Shown: one piece after another, positions 36,143 to 48,300 of the stretch
Layout of the letters: every line of letters begins with the position of its first letter
How positions within the stretch are numbered: position 1 is the stretch's first letter
NCBI GenBank assembly: GCA_022457155.1
Contig: JAJGOT010000286.1
Span: 962,001-1,026,000, forward strand
Source of the DNA: Cladopsammia gracilis
Taxonomy: Eukaryota > Cnidaria > Anthozoa > Scleractinia > Dendrophylliidae
Direction of reading: 5' to 3'
Length of the DNA stretch: 64,000 bases
The notes under the pieces: generated by a model
Told to the model about the DNA's origin: nothing
Databases searched by the model: none
What the model saw: the letters and a program-made list of their open reading frames with translations, nothing else
Made by a program: the position numbers and the translations under genes

Positions 36143-36178
36143 GGTGAATCGTTTATTTGTCTCCAGCTAACAGAATGT
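36143..36178 (-). other. ABCB6: 5'UTR part of ABCB6 exon carrying the start codon
   Basis: Upstream of the ATG at 36142 the minus strand has a good acceptor (TTCTAACAG|ACATTC) with exon start at 36178. Together with the donor at 38848-38847 this suggests a 5'UTR intron of about 2.7 kb. No transcript evidence. Confidence 0.5.
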
Positions 36179-38848
36179 CTGTTAGAATTACATTCACCTG
36201 TTGGTAATAGCAAAATATATCCTGCATGGTTATAATTATTACAATAAACACTCACACAAATAGACTGCTAGCAGTACCTCTCTGGATAGTCTAATGAGCA
36301 AGCATCACACTAGTGATCAGCAATTGGTGATCAACAAAGTGCGCAAAGTTATATGAGCCGAGGAGGTCGAGGTCCCCCCCCCCCCCCCCCCGTGGCTCAT
36401 TCGCTCGCCCTGATCTCGGCCTTCTGAGATTGTTTTTGTGATTAGCCTGCCCACACAAAGAACTAAAAAGGTACAGCTAGCAGTCTACAACATAAACAAA
36501 AATTTATATGTATTGGGGTACTTGGACAAGAAACCAGTGGAAAGACAGTGCTGGTAATAATAGTTGGTCATCACACATTGTCCAGCCAAAATCCTAAACT
36601 GTCAGATAAATTATACATTACTGCTATCCACAAGGGGGAGCGGGTACTCTGGATTTAAAGTGACAGGGATGTGCAAAGGATTTTTTTGAGTTCAAACTTT
36701 TCAAATCCGGAATTTTTTTGAATAAGAACATTTTGGCAAGTATTTTTTGGGATGGTTTGAGTGAAGTGGGGATTTTTTGGGCGATTCAAAACATTATAAA
36801 GATTTGTGGTAAAGAACTGTTGCCATACATAGTGCCTGGTAATACAACGAATGTAGTACAGTCAAACATTGTTTTGGGTATTTTTAAAGTGCAAAAATTC
36901 AGCATGAGAATTTTTTGGGTTTAATTTTGGTTTGGGGGATTTTATTGGGTTTTGCTGGAAGCTCTAGGGGAATTTTTTTTTTTTTTTTTTGGGGGGGGGG
37001 GGGGGTGTATTGACTTTTTTTCTGCCCTCATTCGCATATCCCTGTCACTTAAACATGGAGTACCCACCCATGGGCTGGTATCCCTCTAAACACCCAAAAC
37101 TAAATGACCCTGAAACCTGGGGAAGGTGGGTGATCTCATATATAATAATAATCATAAGAAATTATACAGTGTAAGCTACATGGGTATGTACTTGTACCAC
37201 TGTGAAGGGTATAGTCTTCAAACAGTTTATTCTAGGATAGGGTGTAGAAATCAGAGATTTTTGGTAAAGAATAGGGTATTATTTACTGGGAAACTGAAAA
37301 AAGTGGTATAAAGAATTTAGTGTAGAGTAAGAAAGTGAAAGAGTCTTACATAAACTAAGTCTGGTGTGTACAGTAAACTAAAATAGGGTAGAGATTTTTG
37401 GTGTTTAGTCAAGAATAAAGTTGCAAAATGCAGCTGATAATGCTGGTACAGAGTGAGGGTTTCAGTGTCCCAGCGCCACGCCACCACCCAAAAATATACA
37501 GAGTATCTCCAGCCCCCTAGCACTGCCTGGAATCTAAACACAAAACAGCTACAAAATATATAAAAATACATTACACAAACAGCTTATTTTAAGCTTATGG
37601 TGAGAAAAAAGTGAAAATGGAAACTGAAGGACTAATACTGGTAAATTTGCAATATAAACAACCCAGGTCTGGTATCTTTTATATCATAGTACTGCCATTT
37701 TAGACTATAAAGTACTGACAGTGCTCCCCTGGGCTGGGGATCTATGCTAATGTCTAGACCATTCAATGTTTATGTCCCTCCCTGGCATGACCCTATGCAG
37801 AGGTTTCATTAGAAGCCGGCAACCGGCGAATTCTGCCGGCTACTTCCTAAATTAATTAATTTCACTGAAGTTGATGCCCAGAATGCTGGAAATGCCATTT
37901 CCGAGTTCCTAGATTTCCTAGAGGAAAGGGGCCTTATGGCCCCATTGTTGCTACTGCCGTCTATTTTATAAAACATTGCCACTTGCTCTTAATTTTATTG
38001 AAACCCCTGCCCATGGCATTTGCATTTTATGAAAAAAAAGTCAAATGCCCCATGGCCAGCACAAAAAGCTGTGTAAATACCCAGGGAATATTAAAAAAAG
38101 AAGGAAAATGCTTCAAATCTAGACTCATTCAAAACTTATTTGAAGGCAAACTAAGTCAACTGAGAAGAGTTCTCCTCAGTTCTCATTTAGAGCAAGTTTG
38201 CAACAAATTTCTCGTCAGAATTGAAGCCAGGATTTTTTGAGGTCAAAAAACCGAGGATGTCAAAAGCTCGGGGGTACACTGAGGGTAGGCTAATGCCTGC
38301 CTGCCTGCCTGGGGGTGGAGGGGATGGGCAATGCTGTGTGCATCTTTTTAAGGAAGCAAAATAGTCAAATTTGCTGAATCACTGCATTGTGTAAACATTT
38401 GAATTGAAATAAACACTCTGTCTGACACGCATTTATCTGAATATCGACTTACAAAAGTCTGCCCGTTTTCCTCTTTATACAACTCTTCGATTCAGTCTTC
38501 CTCTTCCTGATTATACGTTTCAGCTTAAAAGGTTGTCTTTACATTTAAATAATGAAGAAATTGAACCAGGACTATCAATAAACCAGAACTTTCATATGAT
38601 ACCATTTGTTTAACATTATTTTGTAGTGGAAACTTTAGAATTAAGCGTAAGTTTAAATCTGTGTCGTTTGGCGCACTTTCTGTGGTCTGACAGCAAGAGA
38701 AATGAACTTGTTTTTTAGCTAAATTTCCATGTTAAATGTCATATTTTGTCTTGGGCTGTTTGTACTAAGCTGCAAAGTTGATGCTAAAACCCTTACTTGT
38801 AATATATGTCCTGAATAACAGGACTAGAAGGCCATAAAAATAACTTAC
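36179..38848 (-). other. Putative 5'UTR intron of ABCB6 with repeat elements
   Basis: No coding exon was recognised here. It holds a C-run at about 36377-36393, a palindromic element at 36635-37075, T/G homopolymers near 36968-37006, and a diverged copy (about 37150-37500) of a family with internal TAGGGTA mini-repeats. The rest (37600-38840) shows nothing I can name apart from a short CCTG repeat near 38297-38312. Confidence 0.45.
36635..37075. mobile_element. TIR element with GTGACAGGGAT arms
   Basis: GGGTACTCTGGATTTAAAGT / GTGACAGGGATGTGC at the left and the complement (GCATATCCCTGTCACTTAAA ... GAGTACCC) at the right. Interior has many GGATTTTTTGGG words. Confidence 0.6.
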
Positions 38849-38900
38849 CTTTACACAGAACCGCACAGAACACCCTGAGCACAAAATGTGAATGAAGAAA
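38849..38900 (-). other. ABCB6: Putative non-coding first exon of ABCB6
   Basis: The minus strand reads GTGTAAAG|GTAAGTTA, a strong donor consensus with the exon ending at 38849. It is placed just downstream of a GC-richer promoter-like stretch and pairs with the acceptor at 36180-36179. The left boundary (transcription start) is a guess. Confidence 0.45.
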
Positions 38901-39348
38901 CGGCAAGTAACCGCGTGGGACTAGTTCCAACACTAACAATGCAATCGAAACCAATTATGCACAACCTCGTCAAATATTCAAAATGACGGGGGAATGGCGG
39001 GATTTCGCCCCTACGTAAGCTCCCTACGTATGTTATTTTTTTTGAGATAAAATGCTATAAATAAATACCACTTTGAGTGCTCAAAACAAAACGAAGAGAA
39101 AGGAACACCCCCGCCCCCAAACTTAGATCGAACACCGAAATTCCGAAAATGTTACGAAGCATTCCGACTAATGCCGAAACTTTCCGAAGATAGTCTTGCG
39201 GGCTCACAGAGATTGGAATCAGAATAATGCAGCACATACTTGAACGAGCCAGAAATAAATAAAGATGAAGTGAAACGGACGGTTTTTACCGGTTCAAAGG
39301 CGATGATTCATTAACTGCGAATTCAAGAGATCGGTACGTGTATTCACA
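38901..39348. promoter_or_regulatory. Likely bidirectional promoter between ABCB6 and the FERM gene
   Basis: About 450 bases separate the putative ABCB6 first exon (minus) from the FERM start codon (plus). The stretch is richer in CpG than the surrounding introns, has no recognisable MITE and no obvious TATA box at either end. A shared head-to-head promoter is inferred from spacing alone. Confidence 0.5.
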
Positions 39349-42300
39349 ATGTATAGATTGAGCAGAAGATTTCGCCGGCGTTTTGGAAAGGACAGAGAAG
39401 AGAAGAAGGACAAACATGCGTTGGATTATGTTATCGTTTTACTAGATGGAAGTGACCTTTCGTTTAATTTACACGTAAGTTTTCGTGAACTTTACAGTTT
39501 AATTTAGTATATGCCTGTGAACGGTCACTTAAATGCTTTATTTCAGAGTTTCTCAGAGCGAAGTTTGATTTAATGGTTTATGACTTTGAGAAGTGAAAAG
39601 TGATCAACTACTTTCCTTGAATAACGTTCGCAAGTCATATTCGCAGTTGTTTTGCATGGGTGGCCTCAACATTATGGAATGTTTCTAGAAAAGCTAATAT
39701 TTACTGAAGCCTTACAACACAGTAGATTCTTTGTAAGTTTTTGGGATTTATTTTGATGAGATAAAATCTTAATGATGTCGAAAGCAATGTGTAACTTTTA
39801 TTAGCTGATCGATTGCTCATATCACGTTATAATTTAATAATTTTTATGCCGATGGTCCGGTAATGGTTTTGCAATGCTTGAAACAGCTAACGTTGTCTGT
39901 GTATTTAGCCGTGTTTTATAGACGACAAAAAGCAGCCAAAGAGCTTTACGGGGCCGTAGAAACCGGCAAAACTTAAGTTAACCTTTAAACTTTTCAGATG
40001 TTTATGCAGGGCGTTCCGACGCGAAATTTCTTTCATAGTAAAACAAGCTTACGTTTTTCAACATTTATCTACCAAGAATGAGTCCAAACTTGCCAAACTT
40101 GAATGCGTTTATTCAATGTTTCGTTTTGAATTTCTTGATTAAGACGAGTTCACAAAGCAATGTTGTTCTTTACAGACAATCTGGCTTTTACAACGTGCCC
40201 AGATCAAGGATGTTTAACCTTTGATAATGTCCACATAACTTCCGCAGAAATACTACTAAGCTCGATGACAGACAAAATTTGTTTCCTTTAATCAAATTAA
40301 GGCTACGAAGGAGAAGTTCAAATTGTAGAACAGAATACGAATTAATTATTACAGTTATTTTGTTTTTCTTTTATTATAAACAATTGTCAATGATGAGTCC
40401 TGCAAGAAACAAAACACCATTTGTGTATTAGTTTTCTTCCCCAAAATATTCAGGTGTCTGTGATCAACAGATCTTTCTTTTTCAAAATGAAATGGCATTT
40501 GACGTGTTCATGATTTCATCTGTCCCGTGACACAACACTTGTGCTAAAAGCATGTGTTTTAGCAGACATTACATGGCTGACTGCAGTCAAATTCCTCTTT
40601 TAAATCTTATTCATTAAGATGACAATAGAGATATTTTTAAAATCCTTGTCAAGTGTCAGACTTCCTGTGATATTTTAGATGGTTTTAGGTCGGATTTACT
40701 TTAAAAAATTAAAAAGCATTTTGGCTGATCAAAACTGATAATGTTTTCTGTAAAAAAGGAATCAAATTAAATAAAACTACCAAAATATTGTCAATGGTAA
40801 AAATACAAATCATGTAGCTATTTTTCATAAATTATTTTCCTTTTGATATACTATATGGGTATTGTTTAAATCCCGCAGTGAATTTAATTATATTCCTTGT
40901 CTGGATTTTTTTCACCTGAAGAGATATTGTATTCACAAAACATCAACTTTACCTCAAAGTCTTGTTTTAATGTCACATAACAGTTCTTATAATACTCCCA
41001 AGAGCACAAAACATCAAAATTCAAGAAAAATCCTAAAATCTTATTGTGTAAAGTATTGTGTTATAATTTGTACACTACGTGAGGATGAGTCAGTGTCTAG
41101 AACAAAAAGAGTGAGAAAGGGAACAATTACATCAATGCAAATTGCATGAGAAGAGCTGCTTGTCCAACCTACACTGTCCACTGTATCACTTCTTCATATC
41201 TGTTGCAATACACCTGTGCACATTGACAGGGCTGTCAACTGTCATCCTCATATACCACAACTAGAAAACCTGCTTTAGTAATGTTTTGAAGTACTGCATT
41301 TTGTAAGCCGCAAGTAACAATGTGGGGGATAGAACTAATAAGCAAATATGCCAACTGTTCCTGCCTGGTCTCTTTTAACCCTATTCGGCCTGGGCGGGGG
41401 GGGGGGGGGGGCACAAAGTGCCCGCGCTAACTTTGAACGTTCATAACTTCTTTAATATGTATTCAAACGCAATCAAACTTTGTAACTTTTCCTAAAATTT
41501 ATCTGGCAACAATTTTATATGACAATTTTTTGATCACGTGACTTGATGTTTCCATGACAACAAGATTTTGACAGCCATGTTTTTTGAAATTTGCATATTT
41601 GTACCTTTGAATGAAGAAAAACAATGTTTATTGGTATAACTTTTATATTTTTACGTCATTTAGCGTTTATTTATTGGTTTTGATTAATTTTGAGTCAATT
41701 TGAACGTTTTTTGAGAGGTTTTAAAAAATTTCAGAAATCCAAGATGGCGGATCCAAGATGGCGGCCGTATAACTAATTACCCAATAACTACGTCATATGA
41801 CGTCATCGTTCCATTGTGCGGACCGCAAAGGAGACAGTTTCGGACGTACTATGTACCCTCTAGGTTTCATTGTCATAGCCTTAATGTTCTTGAAGTTACG
41901 AAGGGGGGGCACAATGTGCCCCCCCCCCCCCCCCCCCAGGCTCAGGAACTCAAAAAAAGCCCAGGACGAATAGGGTTAAGAAGGAATGAGCCTGCCCAGT
42001 TTGGAAACCAGCCTATATATGGGCCTGTTCGTTGTAAATTTATGTGTGTCTGTACTGTATGTGAGTTTGAGTTGAATTGCATTATTTAGGCCAGGGATTT
42101 AATTTCTCAGACAAACATTTTTAGGCATGGTATTAGCATCGAATCAGACTACTAATAATAATAGCATTTACGGTATTTAAACATGATAAAAATTACAGCG
42201 GAGCTGATGTGGTCGTATATTATTACTCATTAACTTCTAGCAACCCTGGAAAAAATAACTAGTTGAGGCAAATGCAAAATTGATGTATATTTCTACACCC

Positions 42301-45300
42301 CCTCAATAAAAGCCCAAACAGTATTGCACGAATGCTTCCCCTCTCCCTTCCCCTCTGTCTTCCCCCTCCCCCTCCCCTCGACTCCCCTCCGCCTCCCCCT
42401 CTCGTCGATCACTCAATGCTGTCATCTGACAACTCACCTGACTTGCTTTTTTTGTAGATAAAACAACATTCATAATAGGAGAGGGGAAAGAATATGTTCT
42501 GCTGAATTAAGATCTTTCACCATGCAAGTTTAAAATCAATACTATCCCAACAGTGTTGTCCGAGGTTGAGTCATTGAGTTAATTTAGCAATTGCTAATTT
42601 TTAAATTGAGTTCTTTTGTTGCTTTAGAAAAAGGCCAAAGGACAAGAACTTCTAGACCTTGTTTTCAAGAACCTTGACTTAGTTGAGAAGGACTATTTTG
42701 GGCTTCAGTTTATGGACACACATCAAGTTTCGGTATGCAAGAAATTATCAAAAACCTGCTTGCTTTTGATTTGAATTTTTCCTGTAGCATTTTACATTCA
42801 GGTGACATTTTAATTAATGTTAAATATGTATATTTGCATTGTACTGTATTTTCTCTGACAGCACTGGCTGAATCCATTGAAGAAAATAAAAAAGCAAGTC
42901 AGAAGTAAGAAAATTTATCTAAATACGTACATTTCTACTATATAGTGTATAGTATAGCATACACAAATTATATAGTATATACCATTCAGTCTTTCTGAGT
43001 GACTTTTGTCATAAGGGACCATCTCTCTTCAGAAATCATCTTAATGAAATCCTGTTTGAAACATATTTTCTCTTAGTCAATTGCTAAAGACTCCTTCATG
43101 AGAGGCCCTGTAATGAGGAGGGTATGTCAAGGCCCTGCCAGGAGGGGGTCCCGTGTCGCTTGTCTGAATTTTAAAAATGTCTCTTGTCGGTGTTTTATCA
43201 ATGTTTCATGTTGCTGTCAGAAATTGAACGAACATTTGTCTTTTGTCTCAATTTCATTTTACGTGCTGTCGCTACTTTTTGGGTCATGTCGCTTGTCGGA
43301 ATTTACCCTGGTAGGGCCTCTTTGTAACTCGTCTGAATGTCAGACCTTATCATGTCACAATCAGTTTCATGTGTTGCTGTAGTAGTTTCATGCACTATCA
43401 TGCCTTGTTATCATTTCACTTCACTGATGTTGCTACGGTATTTTGATGCTGTACCATTCCAGACATGAATTCACATATTTCAGTACTTGCGAGCTTTGGG
43501 AAAATTACTTGTACTTGTCCTTATCCATTTTATTCACTTGTGTCAACCTATTGAAAAAAAGGTGCTTGAAACAAATTAAGCCCCATTTGCATGTTGTTAC
43601 ATAATGATATTCAATTTATCGTTGTGTGTATTTTTGTTTGTTTCCAGTTGGTCCACCCTTCACATTACATTTTAGAGTCAGATTTTACGCTGCTGAACCT
43701 CAAGATCTCAGTGAAGAACTTACAAAGTAATTACTTACAGTAAATAGTGTAAAATCCCTTTACATGTAGATGGCTGCCATATTGTTAGATGATTTCCACG
43801 TCTAAAAGATTGTCAGGATGAGCAGTTAGTACAGTGCCGCTTTAAGTCCCAATGGTGATCAGCATCAATTTTCTCCTTGTAATATCAATGCTTAATCAAG
43901 TAGAGAGGTTATGAGAATTAAGGATAATGATCACTCAAGATGAATTGTCTTGATATTTTAACAACTTCTCCTCGCTACTGCTATAAAAAATGTATTGAGT
44001 AAAGAAAGGAGAATTTGTATTTTGTTATTGTGACTTAAAGTATTAAGACAATGTCTCAGCCACTATCCACTGCGAGCCAACATTGGAAAAACTGCAAAAC
44101 AATAATAACTCCTAGCGATAATTATCTTGTTTTATGTACTAATTAAGTTATAAATACTTATAAATAGTCTACATTGTTGATATTTTGCCTTTATAATGAA
44201 TTCAAAACCATTGTCATGTAAAATGAGAAATGAAAACTTTTCAAGCAACTATAAAAGCTGTACATAATTAAAGTTACAATGTAAATAAGAATAACAAAAA
44301 GCAAAGTTAATTAACAAGAATGAGAAAAAAAAAACAATATTTTACCAAATAATGAATAATAAACAGGTGCTTGTAAAGGTTAATTTTTTTTAACAATGGT
44401 TTTGAAACAAATCTATCAATGATACAGATTTTGATATAAAAATGATGGGGTGCTCGTCATACCTTTTAGGGGTCAAAATTTGTAGATTAGTACTGCTTAG
44501 GGTGCTGAAATCTAAAATGACCATGGTTAGAATTATCACGGTACCTTTTAGGGTATTGAGGTGAAAAAATAATGACAGAATGTCTTGTGTTGTATAAAAT
44601 TGGTACCACTTAGCGGTAAAAATATATTTGAGCCATGCCTATCAAACGAGATTCTGTTACCTTTTAGGGTGTTTTTCGAAATTTTCCAACATGCACCCCC
44701 ATCATTTTTATAGGAAATTCTCCCCTCCCCTTCCCGGGGATTTTGTCAACAGACTCAAAAGTTAGAGCCACACTACATGCATGTCTCCATTGACTCTGGC
44801 AGGGAAAGGGTTAAATTTACAATTTAAATCCTTGGACACTATCACAATCAAGGCCTTTCTACTTTTTGTTGTTGCAGATACCATTTTTTTCTGCAAATCA
44901 AGCAAGATATCTCCCGAGGAAAGTAAGTTACCTTCAGATTGATAAAAATGATTGCAAATTAATCATGATTATCACTTTAATAAAAAAATATATACATATT
45001 TTAAATGTTAACACTGGTGACTTGACATTTGTCATTCTAATTATGTAGGCTTGAGGTGCCCTTGAAGATTGGTGTGGACTTGACTGGGTATAGTTTGCAA
45101 TGTAAGTTGTGAGTGAGTTGATAAAATTTGAATCTGGACAGAGTAAACATTGAAGTACATGTTATTGTAGAAAATAGCTGCTTTGTTTCCCCATAATATA
45201 ACCTGGCAGTTTTTTGGGGTTGCAGATGTTGCGATCACCAAGTGATGTTAAACATAAGATTCAAAAGGCAATAAAAAATAGCAAAAACCACAAGTACACA

Positions 45301-48300
45301 ATAGATAACCAACAATGGAATATCCCATAACCCAATGCAAGCACTTTCACAATTCTACCAAACTCTCTCCTGCTTATATCATGCCACTCTACCATGCCAA
45401 ATAGGCCTTTATTACGTCCCGCCATTTTGTATAAAAACAAAAGATTTTTGCCCACCCAACCTCGTTTTCAACTTTTTCACTGCGAGGCTGGGCGGGCAAA
45501 AACAAAGCATTTTATTCTCCGGGGAGTCAACATGGCCGCCACGTGATAATGGCCTATACTACTTGACCATTCGGGCATTTAATTTTTACTTATATCACCA
45601 TGAGTTATTAACTTGTGAATATGTGAAGCATTGAACAATTTATTGTTAAGCCTGCGATATGTAATGGTCACCTGCCTTACCCATGGTAACAGCGTTGGAG
45701 GGAGGGGAGGGTGTGAAGTTGGATGCAGGGGGTGGGGGTGGGGGGTTCGGTGACGCAGAATGTCAAGGTGAGGACATGGTCGAAACATTTTGTATTCACA
45801 AGTTGGCTGATAGGAGTCTTTGATTCTACTCGGATCTATTTGTCACCTTGTGTGGGTCAAGGGATTGTTATTAATATAAATTATGTTCAAAATAAGATAT
45901 ACTTTTATTTGTTGCATCCATGTAGCACATCTTGGAGACTTTGAACCTGAACTTCATGAACCATCAACTGAATATATCACAGAGTTCAAGTTCATTCCTA
46001 ACCAGGTACAATCAGCTTTGCTTCTCGGAGGCAATGTTCATGCTTGGTGCCCGAACACTGTCGCCAGTCACATTGCCTGGCGGGTACCAGTCTAAACACA
46101 GCTTTTTATACACACTCGGGCATGAGTCAAGGTCAAGACCTTGTACTTGGGCACCAGTCTGCATACAATTTTTGTCATTTCCCTGAGGCACTTTACTCTT
46201 AAGTCCTTAAATTCTCTTAGTTGTTATTTTACTCACAATTCCCTTCTCTAATTTCACTTTTCAAAACAGCAGACTATAAAAAATATGGCAAAAAAAAGTC
46301 TGAATTGAAACTAATTAATGATTCACTGAAAAGAAATCGTAAAATGATGTTGCAATTGCACAACTTGAACAATGTATGCTAAATTCTGTCCCATTTTCTC
46401 ATTTATGTTGTCTGATGAGTTTCTTTAAAGCACATACAAACTGTAGTAGATTTATGACATAAATACACTGTGGATGCACTTTATACTTGTAAATCCAGTC
46501 TACATTATAATTGTCTCTCATCCCAAATTTATGATTTAATTCCTAATAATGTATGTCTCTTTCTCTCATTAAAGACAAAAGAGTTGGAGAGAGAGATCAA
46601 GAAGAAGCACCAAGCTCTTGTGTAAGTAATAAGATTTCAATGTTGATTTCATTTCCCCCACCCCACCCATGAACAATGTATGGCATTTGAGGGTGGTCAC
46701 AGCCAGGGTTTTACTATGTTGTCAGTGGTTCTTTTACATTTGAGATGGGATCGCCATTTCTACGTGGTCATCTAAGCCACGTGAAGGTCTAACCTGAGTG
46801 TTGGTCCAGCCAGGAATTGAACCTGCGACCTGCAGACTGGCACTCTATCAACTGAGCTAACCAGACGGCAGTTTTAACTTGCAACAGGTCAACTTATTGG
46901 TGAATTTCACAGAAAAAAAATTGTTTTAATCTCAGGTTCAGTCTTTGAATACTTTGATATATTTTTAAACTAATTTTACCAAGATGTTCAACAGAGATCT
47001 ACAAATGTATGTTTGTTTATTTTTTCTCTCATAGTGGTTTGAATCCAGCAGAATGTGAAACCAACTTTCTCAAGATTGTAAAGAACATGGATTTTTATGG
47101 CATTGACATGCATAATGTTGTGGTATGCAGTCTATTTCTAACATTATCAATGTGGTTGAAAGGTTTGGAAAAAATTAAAATTTTCACTAATTAACTTGAA
47201 AATAAATTTTGAAGTTCACTTAGATAATTATGTAGGAAAAATGTTTAATTTAATGTGAAAAAAATCATATTTGTCGTATTAAATTTTGAAGCCTGTCTTT
47301 GATAAAGTACAAGAATCACTAAAAATGCTGTAATTCTCATATCTTATTGTAGGGAGAAAACAGAGTCGAGTGTCAGCTGGGTCTAACTCCTCGGGGAATT
47401 TGGTTTATCAAAGAAAAGGAGAAGAAAGCACTTTTTTCATGGTAGGTACTTGTCAATGATCTTATTAGAAGTCAAATTAGACTGCTAGCTGTCCCTCTCT
47501 GCATAGCTGAGCACATGTGATAACTTGCCCACTCCACTATCCAGAAATGAAATGTTTGCAGTTTGAAGTCAAATATTACGTTAACTTTGTTATTATCACA
47601 AAGTTATTGAATGTCTTTTGTTCTCTATTCTCTAGGCAAAAGATAACCAAAATAGCATTCAAGAAAAACAGATTTTTGCTGGAACATAGAGAGGTATGGA
47701 GTCAATGTTTGTTTAGGTTGTTCTTACAACTGGTTTTTACGGTGTCCATGCATATTTGTGGTCAGAACAATGAAATTTCCATCCTTTAGTAATGTGAAAC
47801 TCTGTTTTTCTGCGAACGATTTCTATTGTGTCTCACCAACATGGCTACCATGAAAACCACCAATTCACTGTAAGAGTAGGGCAATACCCATAGCAAACAT
47901 TCAGGAACAGATATACAGATATGCCAACATGCGGTTGCAGAGCATTATTGAAATTGAAAACGTTGTAGCAAATAACAGGAACAAGTTACTTGTGCACCTG
48001 GCAAAGTGGGAGAAGGTTTTGGGCTGTTAACAGCAGTCAAGTTTGAAATCCTGGCCTGTTTTTGTATACAATTATATATTTTGTATTTTACTTTAATTCG
48101 TTATTTAGTTTCTACATTATTGGTTTAATGTCATATTCTTTGTACTATATATGTAATTAGTAGTTATGTTATTTTTTTTTTCGCTTTTAATAAGTATCTT
48201 GTAAGTCGTTCATTATTAGATTAGCATTTAGTTTAAGGTTAAATTAGTAAACAGTGGTCATTAACATCAACAACAGATATACAGGGTTATGCTTGAAATA

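Noticed and set aside
46796..46870. Apparent tRNA gene (minus strand)
   Set aside because: A and B boxes are good but it continues into a conserved SINE body and the acceptor stem does not close cleanly; annotated as a SINE head.
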